Under the pieces are notes generated by a model. The model was given only the letters and a program-made list of their open reading frames with translations, was not told the DNA's origin and did no database searches. Positions 29,951 to 37,341 of a stretch of DNA of 64,000 bases are shown here, piece by piece (within the stretch, counting starts at the first letter, position 1; each line of letters opens with the position of its first letter). Source of the stretch: Streptomyces sp. SID13726 (GTDB lineage Bacteria > Actinomycetota > Actinomycetes > Streptomycetales > Streptomycetaceae); NCBI RefSeq assembly GCF_010548375.1, contig NZ_JAAGLY010000001.1:892535-956534 (forward strand), in the 5' to 3' direction. The position numbers and the translations under genes are program-made.

Positions 29951-31756
29951 TCAGCGCCGGGCATATTCGCGGAAGCCACGGCCGGTCTTGCGGCCGAGGC
30001 AGCCCGCGGCCACCAGGTGCTCCAGGAGCGGGGCCGGAGCGAGGCCCGGGTCGCGGAACTCGCGGTGCAGGACCTTCTCGATGGCGAGCGAGACATCGAG
30101 CCCGACGACGTCCAGGAGCTCGAAGGGGCCCATCGGGTAGCCGCCGCCCAGCTTCATCGCGGCATCGATGTCGTCAAGAGACGCGTAGTGCTCCTGCACC
30201 ATCTTGATCGCGTTGTTGAGGTACGGGAACAGCAGGGCATTCACGATGAAGCCCGCACGGTCCCCACAATCAACCGCGTGCTTCTTGATCCGTCCACACA
30301 CCTCGTGAACTGTTGAGTGGACGTCCTCGGCCGTCAACACCGTACGGACGACCTCGACCAGCTTCATCGCCGGCGCCGGGTTGAAGAAGTGCATACCGAT
30401 CACGTCCTGCGGGCGCGAGGTGGCACGGGCACAGGCGACGACGGGCAGCGAGGAGGTCGTGGTGGCCAGGACCACGCCCGGCTTGCAGACCTTGTCCAGC
30501 GCCTGGAACAGCTGCTGCTTGACCTCCAGGTCCTCGGCGACGGCCTCCACGGCCAGGTCGACGTCCGCGAAGGATTCGTAGGAGCCCGCCGCGGTGATCC
30601 GGTCCAGGGTCTGCGCGGCCGCCTCGGCGGTCATCCGGCCCTTGTCGACGGAGCGGGAGAGCGACTTGCCGATCCGGGCCTTCGCCGTCTGCGCCTTCTC
30701 CTCGCTGCGGGCGGCGAGGACGACCTCGTAACCCGCCTTGGCGAAGACCTCGGCGATCCCGGACGCCATGGTCCCGGAGCCGGCGACCCCGACGGAGCGC
30801 ACCTCGCGGCCCGCGGCCTTCTCCGAGCTCTCCAGGGGAGTCAGCGCGTCCCGCACGACCGCCGCGCTGCCCGGGGCCTCGTACGTGTAGAAGCCGCGTC
30901 CCGACTTACGGCCGGTCAGCCCCGCCTCGCTGAGCTGCTTGAGGATCGGGGCGGGGGCGTGCAGCCGGTCGTGGGACTCGGCGTACATGGCCTCCAGGAC
31001 CGTGCGCGCGGTGTCGACACCGATCAGGTCGAGCAGGGCGAGCGGGCCCATGGGCAGTCCGCAGCCGAGCCGCATCGCCGCGTCGATGTCCTCGCGGGAG
31101 GCGTACTTCGCCTCGTACATCGCGGCGGCCTGGTTGAGATAGCCGAACAGCAGGCCGTCGGCGACGAAGCCGGGCCGGTCGCCGACCGCGACGGGCTCCT
31201 TGCCGAGGTCGAGGGCGAGGTCGGTGACCGCGGTGACGGCGGCCGGCGCGGTGAGCACCGAGGAGACCACCTCGACCAGCTTCATCGCGGGCGCCGGGTT
31301 GAAGAAGTGCAGTCCGAGCACGCGCTCCGGGCGGGCCGAGTCGGCGGCCAGCCGGGTCACGGACAGGGCGTTGGTACCGGTCGCGAGGATCGCCTCGGGG
31401 CGCACGATGCCGTCGAGTTCGCGGAAGATCTGGTGCTTGATCTCGTACGACTCCGGCGCCACCTCGATCACGAGGTCGGCGTCGGCCGCCGCACGCAGGT
31501 CGGTGGAGGTGCGGATGCGGGCGAGGACGTCCGCGCGCTCCTGCTCGGTGAGCCGGCCGCGCTCCACGGCACGGGCGGTCGCGGTCTCCAGGGCGGCGAC
31601 GGCCTTGGCGGTCTGCGCCTCGCTGATGTCGATGCCGACGACCTCGCGGCCGGCCTTGGCGAGGACCTCGGCGATACCGGTGCCCATGGTGCCGAGGCCG
31701 ACGACGGCGATCGTCCTGAGCGGGGACAGGGAGGGGTCGGACAGGGGAGTGGCCAT
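29951..31756 (-). CDS. Tandem-duplicated 3-hydroxybutyryl-CoA dehydrogenase
   Basis: 601 aa made of two full 3-hydroxyacyl-CoA dehydrogenase modules (residues about 14-292 and 317-601). Each has a Rossmann start (GLGTMGTGIAE at 20-30; GSGTMASGIAE at 325-335) and HFFNPAPAMKLVE with catalytic His150/His455 and Glu. The second module keeps the catalytic Asn (Asn505 in GFIVNALL); the first has Asp200 there (GFVADGLL) and Asn in place of the conserved Ser-Ser (GTNALS). It would interconvert acetoacetyl-CoA and 3-hydroxybutyryl-CoA, supplying crotonyl-CoA to Ccr. ATG 31756 has AGGAG 8 nt upstream; longer frames are rejected. Confidence 0.88.
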   Translation of the reverse strand: MATPLSDPSLSPLRTIAVVGLGTMGTGIAEVLAKAGREVVGIDISEAQTAKAVAALETATARAVERGRLTEQERADVLARIRTSTDLRAAADADLVIEVAPESYEIKHQIFRELDGIVRPEAILATGTNALSVTRLAADSARPERVLGLHFFNPAPAMKLVEVVSSVLTAPAAVTAVTDLALDLGKEPVAVGDRPGFVADGLLFGYLNQAAAMYEAKYASREDIDAAMRLGCGLPMGPLALLDLIGVDTARTVLEAMYAESHDRLHAPAPILKQLSEAGLTGRKSGRGFYTYEAPGSAAVVRDALTPLESSEKAAGREVRSVGVAGSGTMASGIAEVFAKAGYEVVLAARSEEKAQTAKARIGKSLSRSVDKGRMTAEAAAQTLDRITAAGSYESFADVDLAVEAVAEDLEVKQQLFQALDKVCKPGVVLATTTSSLPVVACARATSRPQDVIGMHFFNPAPAMKLVEVVRTVLTAEDVHSTVHEVCGRIKKHAVDCGDRAGFIVNALLFPYLNNAIKMVQEHYASLDDIDAAMKLGGGYPMGPFELLDVVGLDVSLAIEKVLHREFRDPGLAPAPLLEHLVAAGCLGRKTGRGFREYARR

Positions 31757-32036
31757 CGCGGAACTCCTGGAATGAGGGTGACGACTGGGAGCGCGACCCG
31801 GTACGCCGAGGGGCGCACCGGGTGCGTGAGGCATTGCGGAATGCGGGTGGTGCCGGGCTGCGAGCGCACACGCCCGGGCCGTCGTCGCGAGCCCTGCACA
31901 GAGCCCGGAGAACGGTGGAAGCCGACCGGCCCTGTCCCAGACCGAGTCGTACTGGTAGTGCTGGTGGTACCTGAGGTACCGAACCGACTGCTCTCACGGC
32001 GGCTGCGTCACCAGGCCGTCATGAGGAGTTCCGCGA

Positions 32037-32080
32037 GTGGGTAACTCGCTCGTCTGAGCTTAACCGGTGGGTAACGAGCG
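32037..32080. promoter_or_regulatory. Paired GTGGGTAAC direct repeats, possible regulator sites
   Basis: Two identical 9-mers spaced 30 bp, close to three helical turns, so on one face of the DNA. The second overlaps the right arm of CGCTCGT/ACGAGCG. GTAAC also occurs in both arms of the dyad upstream of ccr. Confidence 0.3.
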
Positions 32081-32131
32081 CGCCAGCCCCCTGTGTTTGT
32101 GATGTACGTCCCGGGACCGGGACGGTCACTC

Positions 32132-32137
32132 TAGGCT
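32132..32137 (+). promoter_or_regulatory. -10 box of leaderless HEAT-repeat gene
   Basis: TAGGCT, 7 nt before ATG 32145; no ribosome binding site. Confidence 0.45.
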
Positions 32138-32144
32138 GCGTGTC

Positions 32145-32720
32145 ATGGACGAAGAGTTGCGATCACTCGCGGAGCGCTTACGGCAGGAGTCGGGAGCGTC
32201 GGCGGGCTACGACCGGCTGGTGGCCACCGAGGACCCCGACGAACTGGCCGGAGTCCTCACCGAGCCCGGACAGCCGCTGTGGGCCCGGGAGCTGGCCGCG
32301 TTCCGGCTCGGACTCGCCGGGGACCGCCGGGCCTTCGAGTCGCTCGTCCTGCTGCTCAACCACCGCGATCCACCGCGCTGCGCCTCCGCCGCCCACGCCC
32401 TCGCCCGCCTCGGCGACCCGCGCACCGCCCGCGCGGCCGCCACCCTCGCCACCAACGAACTCCGCGTCGCCTACGCCCTGCACCCGGTCCGGCTGCTGGC
32501 CGAACTGGACGCGCCCGAGTCCGTACCCGCCCTGATCACCACGCTCCGGCGCCGGCTGCGCCCGCACGACCCGTATCGCCGGGTGGCCCTGGCCTGTGTG
32601 GAGGGGCTGGGCACCCTGGGGGACGCCCGCGCCAGGCCCGTACTGAACGAGGCGCTCGCTCATCCGGCGCTGGCGGAGGAGGCGGTGCGGGCGCTCAAGC
32701 GGATTCCTCGGCAGCGGTGA
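32145..32720 (+). CDS. HEAT-repeat protein
   Basis: 191 aa, alpha-helical hairpin repeats (for example ELAAFRLGLAGDRRAFESLV, then SAAHALARLGDPRTARAAAT and ALACVEGLGTLGDARARPVL), typical of HEAT/PBS-lyase-like scaffolds. No catalytic motif, signal peptide or membrane segment. Probably a cytosolic protein-interaction module of unknown partner. A single gene, transcribed from a probable leaderless promoter. Confidence 0.75.
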   Translation: MDEELRSLAERLRQESGASAGYDRLVATEDPDELAGVLTEPGQPLWARELAAFRLGLAGDRRAFESLVLLLNHRDPPRCASAAHALARLGDPRTARAAATLATNELRVAYALHPVRLLAELDAPESVPALITTLRRRLRPHDPYRRVALACVEGLGTLGDARARPVLNEALAHPALAEEAVRALKRIPRQR

Positions 32721-32770
32721 GGTGGGGTTCGCGGTGGGTGGTGGTGGGTGGCGGTGGGGCGGGGTGTTCT

Positions 32771-32799
32771 GTGCCTGAGTGCCTGAGTGCCTGAGTGCT
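32771..32799. repeat. 8-bp microsatellite (GTGCCTGA x3)
   Basis: Three exact copies of GTGCCTGA followed by a broken copy, then GGTCAG-type words, in the short gap between two convergent genes. Confidence 0.6.
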
Positions 32800-32809
32800 G
32801 GTCAGCCGG

Positions 32810-33337
32810 TCAGTCGGTCAGCTTTCTTGCGTACCGCACCTCTGGTACCGCGACCCCGTCCACCTCGAAGGGCTCCTCGGCGCCGTCGGCCTCGAAGCCC
32901 TCGCGTTCGTAGAAGCGCCGGGCGCGGGTGTTGCCCTTCAGGACCCACAGGAGCATGCGGGGGTGGCCGGCGGCCGTGGAGCGTCGTACGGACTCCTGGA
33001 GCAGGGCGTGTCCGATGCCGCCGCCGGACCGTCGCGCGTCCACGTAGATCGCGTACAACTCGGCGTCCCCGGTGCGGAGTTCGCCGTCGCGGTAGGGGCC
33101 GTGACAGGCCCAGCCGAGGATCTCGCCGTCCCGCTCGGCGACGAGGTCCACGACGCTGCCGCCGCCCCGACCGAACCGGGCCCGGCGGTGTTCGGCGTCC
33201 CGCGCCACGCTGAGCGCGTCGAGGAACGGCTGGGGCATCAGGCCCCGGTACGCACTCTGCCAGCCCCGGACGCGGATCTCGGAGACACGGTCGCAGTCGG
33301 CGAGGGTCATCTCGCGGATGAGGAGACGGTCGGCCAT
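32810..33337 (-). CDS. GNAT-family N-acetyltransferase
   Basis: 175 aa. Starts with the usual IREMTLADCDRVSEIRVRGW and has the acetyl-CoA pyrophosphate loop in RRSGGGIGHALLQE, followed by NTRARRFYEREGFE: a complete GNAT fold with short-chain amine or amino-acid acetyltransferase features. Substrate unknown. ATG 33337 has a TAGGGT -10 box 6 nt upstream, so it is probably leaderless. It is a single gene convergent with the HEAT-repeat gene. Confidence 0.85.
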   Translation of the reverse strand: MADRLLIREMTLADCDRVSEIRVRGWQSAYRGLMPQPFLDALSVARDAEHRRARFGRGGGSVVDLVAERDGEILGWACHGPYRDGELRTGDAELYAIYVDARRSGGGIGHALLQESVRRSTAAGHPRMLLWVLKGNTRARRFYEREGFEADGAEEPFEVDGVAVPEVRYARKLTD

Positions 33338-33343
33338 GACGGC

Positions 33344-33349
33344 ACCCTA
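33344..33349 (-). promoter_or_regulatory. -10 box of leaderless GNAT gene
   Basis: TAGGGT on the - strand, 6 nt before ATG 33337. Confidence 0.45.
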
Positions 33350-33376
33350 GGGGCGGTCCGAACCGGCGGCCTCCGA

Positions 33377-33811
33377 TTATTCGGGCGCCACTGTCTGTTC
33401 GCGTACCACCGTTTGTTCGGGCACCACCGCGAACGCCTCCACCTCCATCAGGAACTCCGGCCGCACCAGAGCCGCCACCTGCACCGCCGAGGCCGCGGGG
33501 AGCCGGTCGTCGGGTATGTGCTCGGTGCGGGCCGCGCGGAGCGCTGGCATGTGGGCCATGTCCGTGACGAAGTAGGTGAGTTTGACGACGTCGTCGAAGG
33601 TCGCCCCGGCGGCGGCCAGGCAGCGGCGGAGGTTCTCGAAGACCTGGCCGGCCTGGGCGGTGGCGTCGCCCCCGCCGACCGGCTTGCCGTCCTCGTCGAG
33701 CGCGACCTGGCCCGAGATCGCGACGAAACGGCCGCGGCCCAGCACCACATGGGAGTACTGGGCCGCGGGTGCGACCCCGGCGGGGGCGGGAATCCTGGTC
33801 AGCTCACTCAT
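33377..33811 (-). CDS. RidA-family (YjgF/UK114) protein
   Basis: 144 aa, small trimeric enzyme family that hydrolyses reactive enamines/imines formed by PLP enzymes, or related activities. FVAISGQVALDEDGKPVGGG and the C-terminal IPDDRLPAASAVQVAAL contain the family pattern, although the typical catalytic Arg (R-P-A) position is Leu-Pro-Ala here, so this may belong to a RidA subfamily without deaminase activity. The last 15 residues (EQTVVREQTV) are a short repeat. ATG 33811; an ATG at 33829 lies inside a dyad. Confidence 0.8.
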   Translation of the reverse strand: MSELTRIPAPAGVAPAAQYSHVVLGRGRFVAISGQVALDEDGKPVGGGDATAQAGQVFENLRRCLAAAGATFDDVVKLTYFVTDMAHMPALRAARTEHIPDDRLPAASAVQVAALVRPEFLMEVEAFAVVPEQTVVREQTVAPE

Positions 33812-33815
33812 GCGT

Positions 33816-33831
33816 CCATGGTGGACCATGG
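33816..33831. promoter_or_regulatory. Dyad just upstream of the ridA-type gene
   Basis: CCATGGT - GG - ACCATGG, perfect 7-bp arms, 5 nt before ATG 33811. It could be an operator or affect translation start choice. Confidence 0.3.
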
Positions 33832-33864
33832 GACTGACAACGCCCCCGACGGAGTGTCAGGCGC

Positions 33865-35442
33865 TCAGCCGTGGAAGCCGAGCAGCCCGTGCAGGGTCGA
33901 GCCGTGCGAGGACGTCGACGCCGCCTTGGACGTCAGCGGCTTCGGGTCCGGCAGCGTCGGGCAGACCGCGTCCGCCTGGCCGCCGCCGCGCGGCACGGTG
34001 CCGTCGGTGAGGTACTTCGCCAGGTACTTGTCCAGGCAGGCGTTCCCGCTCAGCGTGATGCCGTGGTTCCCGCCGCCCTGCTCGACGACGAGGCTGGAGT
34101 GGGCCAGCAGCCGGTGGACCGTCGCGCCGCCATGGTACGGGGTCGCCGCGTCGTTCGTCGCCTGGAAGAGCAGCGCCGGCGGCAGCTTGCCGTTGGCGAC
34201 GTTCACCGGCTTCAGCGACGAAGTGGGCCAGAACGCGCACGGTGCGTTGTACCAGGCGTTGTTCCAGGCCATGAACGGGGCCTTCTCGTACACCGCCCAG
34301 TTGTCCTTCTGCCACTGCCGCCAGTCACGCGGCCAGGAGGCGTCACGGCACTGCACCGAGGTGTAGACGGAGTAGCCGTTGTCCCCGGCCGCGTCCACCG
34401 CGGCGAAGTTCTCGTACGCCTCCACCAGCGGGTCGGCGTTCTTGTTGTTCACGTACGCCGAGAACGCCTCGGCCAGATAGGGCCAGTAGCCGTTGTAGTA
34501 GCCGCCCGGGATGAAGGTGTCCTCCAGCTCCGAGGCGCCCACCTTGCCACCGGCCGGCTTCTTGGCGAGGGCCGCGCGCATCGCGTACCACTTGGCCTCG
34601 ATCTTCTCCGGGTCGGTGCCGAGCTTGTACGTCGAGTCGTACTTGGCGATCCAGGCCATCAGCGCGCGGTGGCGGTCGTTGAAGGCGTAGTCCTGGGCGA
34701 GGTTGTCGTCGTACCAGACGCCGGTCGGGTCCACGATCGAGTCCAGGACCAGACGGCGCACCTGGTGCGGGAAGAGCTTGGCGTAGACCGCGCCCAGATA
34801 GGTGCCGTACGAGTAACCGAAGTAGTTGATGCGCTGGGCGCCGAGGGCCTGGCGGATCGAGTCCATGTCCTGCACGGCGCTGATGGTGTTGATGTACGGC
34901 AGCACGCTCGCGTACTTCTTGCCGCAGGCGGCGGCGAACGACTTGGCGCGCTTGAGGTTCGCCTTCTCCAGGGCCGAGCTGCTCGGCACGGAGTCAGGGC
35001 GGACCGGGTTGAAGTAGCCCGGCGAGCAGTTGAGCGCCGGCTTGCTGCCGCCGACCCCGCGCGGGTCGAAGCCGATGACGTCGTACTGCGCCGCGACCGC
35101 CTTGGGCAGCGCGGAGGCGACGAACCCGGCGAGCGTCAGACCGCTGCCGCCGGGACCGCCGGGATTCACCAGCAGCGGCCCCTGGTACTTCTTCGCGGTG
35201 TGCGGCACCCGCGACAGCGCGAGGGTGATCTGCTTCCCGCGCGGGTGCGCGTGGTCCAGCGGCACCCCGAGGGACGCGCACTGAAGCGTCGGATAGTCGG
35301 CGGTACCGCACTTCTTCCAGCTGAGCTTCGCCACTTGAGCGGCCCGCGTCACCTGCGGAGCGCTCGCGTCGGCGGGAACGGCACTGACGGTCCCGGCCAC
35401 GACGACCGCGGCACCGCACAGCACGGCTGCGCGTTTTCTCAT
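33865..35442 (-). CDS. Secreted alpha/beta-hydrolase, tripeptidyl aminopeptidase-like
   Basis: 525 aa exported hydrolase of the Streptomyces Tap/SlpD group (S33). A signal peptide covers residues 1-27 (MRKRAAVLCGAAVVVAGTVS, then AVPADASA). Oxyanion region NPGGPGGSG (93-101), nucleophile Ser211 in GYSYGTYLG, and the C-terminal TAP-like part has ATNDAATP and GGGNHGIT with the catalytic Asp and His. Tap enzymes cut tripeptides from secreted proteins. ATG 35442 has GGGAGGACTCC in front. A short acidic-free tail (SKAASTSSHGSTLHGLLGFHG) follows the last Cys. Confidence 0.88.
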   Translation of the reverse strand: MRKRAAVLCGAAVVVAGTVSAVPADASAPQVTRAAQVAKLSWKKCGTADYPTLQCASLGVPLDHAHPRGKQITLALSRVPHTAKKYQGPLLVNPGGPGGSGLTLAGFVASALPKAVAAQYDVIGFDPRGVGGSKPALNCSPGYFNPVRPDSVPSSSALEKANLKRAKSFAAACGKKYASVLPYINTISAVQDMDSIRQALGAQRINYFGYSYGTYLGAVYAKLFPHQVRRLVLDSIVDPTGVWYDDNLAQDYAFNDRHRALMAWIAKYDSTYKLGTDPEKIEAKWYAMRAALAKKPAGGKVGASELEDTFIPGGYYNGYWPYLAEAFSAYVNNKNADPLVEAYENFAAVDAAGDNGYSVYTSVQCRDASWPRDWRQWQKDNWAVYEKAPFMAWNNAWYNAPCAFWPTSSLKPVNVANGKLPPALLFQATNDAATPYHGGATVHRLLAHSSLVVEQGGGNHGITLSGNACLDKYLAKYLTDGTVPRGGGQADAVCPTLPDPKPLTSKAASTSSHGSTLHGLLGFHG

Positions 35443-35520
35443 GGAGTCCTCCCAGGACGGAGGTTTGCGAACCGCGAGGACCACGGTCCACGCGGCATCG
35501 TCCCGGAAAGCGCGCCCGGA

Positions 35521-35554
35521 AGAACGTGTTCTGGCAATACTTGACCCAATTGGG
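35521..35554. promoter_or_regulatory. Palindromes in the tap-like gene promoter region
   Basis: AGAAC-GT-GTTCT (35521-35532) and the perfect 10-bp CCCAATTGGG (35545-35554) lie 80-110 bp upstream of the hydrolase start, between its promoter and the radical SAM gene. Role unknown. Confidence 0.3.
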
Positions 35555-35577
35555 CCGCCGGATGCGCTCGAACGCTC

Positions 35578-36615
35578 TCAGATCAGCGTCAGTTGCGTCG
35601 TTTCCGGCAACCGGCTCTCCGTCGGCTCCGGTTCCCGGATGCGGCGGGGCATTCCCGGGCCCGAGGGGCCGATGCCGTACTCCTGGGCCAGTTCGTGGAC
35701 CTGGCGGGTGATGCGGCGCTGGTACCACTTGGGGGCGTAGGCGCCGTCGGCGTAGAGGCGTTGGTAGCGGCGGACCAGGTGGGGGTGTTCGTGGTTCAGC
35801 CAGGTCATGAACCATTCGCGGGCGCCCGGGCGGAGATGGAGGACCAGCGGGGTGACCGAGGTGGCTCCGGCGGCGGCGATCGCGCGCACGGTGGAGCGCA
35901 GCTGAGCCGGGCTGTCGCTCAGGAAGGGGATCACCGGGGCCATCAGGACGCCGCAACTCAGGCCGTGTTCGGTCAGGGTGCGTACGGCGTCCAGGCGGCG
36001 GTCCGGAGCGGGGGTGCCCGGCTCCACGGTGCGCCACAGCTCGCGGTCGGTGAAGCCGACCGAGACCGAGATGCCGACGTCCGTCACCTCGGCGGCCTGC
36101 TTCAGGACGTCCAGGTCGCGCAGGATCAGCGTGCCCTTGGTCAGGATCGAGAAGGGGTTCGCGTGGTCGCGCAGGGCGGCGAGGATGCCCGGCATCAGGC
36201 GGTAGCGGCCCTCCGCGCGCTGGTAGCAGTCGACGTTGGTGCCCATCGCTATGTGGTCGCCGGTCCAGCGGCGTGAGCCCAGCTGGCGGCGGAGCAGGTC
36301 CGGGGCGTTCACCTTGACCACGATCTGCGAGTCGAAGCCGAGCCCGGTGTCCAGGTCCAGATAGCTGTGGGTCTTGCGGGCGAAGCAGTACACGCACGCG
36401 TGCGAGCAGCCGCGGTAGGGGTTCACCGTCCACTCGAAGGGCATGCGGGAGGCGCCCGGTACCCGGTTGATGATCGAGCGGGCCCGGATCTCGTGGAACG
36501 TGATCCCGGCGAACTCGGGTGTGTCGAAGGTACGGCTGACCACCGCGTCGGCGCCGAAGAGGGCGGCGTCGGCCCGTCCGTGTTCCGCGGACTCGGTGAG
36601 GTTCTCCCAGCGCAT
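35578..36615 (-). CDS. Rv2578c-family radical SAM protein
   Basis: 345 aa. The radical SAM cluster motif is Cys70-x3-Cys74-x2-Cys77 (RGCSHACVYCFAR). The family (SPL-like, with mycobacterial Rv2578c) has no proven substrate. ERELW-type GFTDRELWRTVEPG and C-terminal LYADGAYAPKWYQRR are conserved features of this group. ATG 36615 has GAGGAGG in front. Divergent from a SRPBCC gene across 134 bp. Confidence 0.85.
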   Translation of the reverse strand: MRWENLTESAEHGRADAALFGADAVVSRTFDTPEFAGITFHEIRARSIINRVPGASRMPFEWTVNPYRGCSHACVYCFARKTHSYLDLDTGLGFDSQIVVKVNAPDLLRRQLGSRRWTGDHIAMGTNVDCYQRAEGRYRLMPGILAALRDHANPFSILTKGTLILRDLDVLKQAAEVTDVGISVSVGFTDRELWRTVEPGTPAPDRRLDAVRTLTEHGLSCGVLMAPVIPFLSDSPAQLRSTVRAIAAAGATSVTPLVLHLRPGAREWFMTWLNHEHPHLVRRYQRLYADGAYAPKWYQRRITRQVHELAQEYGIGPSGPGMPRRIREPEPTESRLPETTQLTLI

Positions 36616-36749
36616 GAGGCCTCCTCGGTAGCACTGCCCTCCGAGTGAAACACTTGTTCGATTTCTTGTGCAACCCCGATTTGGGCGGCCGTGGGCGAGG
36701 GTGGTTGGCTTGCTCCAAGCCCGAGAACTTGAAGTCCTGGAGGAAGTCG

Positions 36750-37193
36750 ATGGCGCAGGTCGAGGCCACTACGGAGCGGATCGTCGCGGCGGACGCGGAG
36801 AAGGTGTTCGACGCCGTCGCCGACTACAGCGGCACCCGCGGCAAGGTGCTGCCCGAGCAGTTCAGCGAGTACGAGGTCCGCGAGGGCGGCGACGGCGAGG
36901 GCACCCTCGTCCACTGGAAGCTCCAGGCCACCAGCAAGCGCGTGCGCGACTGCCTCCTGGAGGTCAGCGAGCCCACCGACGGCGAACTCGTCGAGAAGGA
37001 CCGCAACTCCTCCATGGTCACCACCTGGCGGGTCACCCCGGCCGGCGAGGGCAAGTCCCGCGTCGTCGTGACCACCACCTGGGACGGCGCCGGCGGCATC
37101 GGCGGCTTCTTCGAGAAGACCTTCGCCCCCAAGGGCCTCGGCAGGATCTACGACGCCCTCCTCGACCGGCTCGCCACCGAGGTCGAGAAGTAA
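36750..37193 (+). CDS. SRPBCC-family protein
   Basis: 147 aa START/Bet v1-like ligand-binding fold: AAEKVFDAVADYSGT at the start, long C-terminal helix (GGFFEKTFAPKGLGRIYDALLDRLA). Such proteins bind hydrophobic ligands or act as small cyclases/aromatases; no active site can be named. ATG 36750 has GGAGGAAG in front, so the in-frame upstream extension is rejected. Confidence 0.82.
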   Translation: MAQVEATTERIVAADAEKVFDAVADYSGTRGKVLPEQFSEYEVREGGDGEGTLVHWKLQATSKRVRDCLLEVSEPTDGELVEKDRNSSMVTTWRVTPAGEGKSRVVVTTTWDGAGGIGGFFEKTFAPKGLGRIYDALLDRLATEVEK

Positions 37194-37341
37194 GTCCCGC
37201 GCGCTCGGCGGTCGTTGATCCCGGTCACCGGATCGAGTGGATCTCCGTCCGGACCACCGATGTGCCGTAACTCGTCGCGCTTGTTCGTAGTTGTCGCCTA
37301 AAGCGGGAATTGCGGGGCAGGCGCGACGAGGGGAGCGGGAC

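Larger units (their letters stand above)
31757..32144. other. Gene-free divergent promoter region (388 bp)
   Basis: No supported gene. It holds the promoters of the 3-hydroxybutyryl-CoA dehydrogenase (-) and HEAT-repeat (+) genes. Visible elements: GGTACC-TGA-GGTACC (31966-31980), two copies of GTGGGTAAC 30 bp apart (32037-32045, 32067-32075) and an inverted pair CGCTCGT/ACGAGCG (32047-32053, 32074-32080). Confidence 0.6.
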
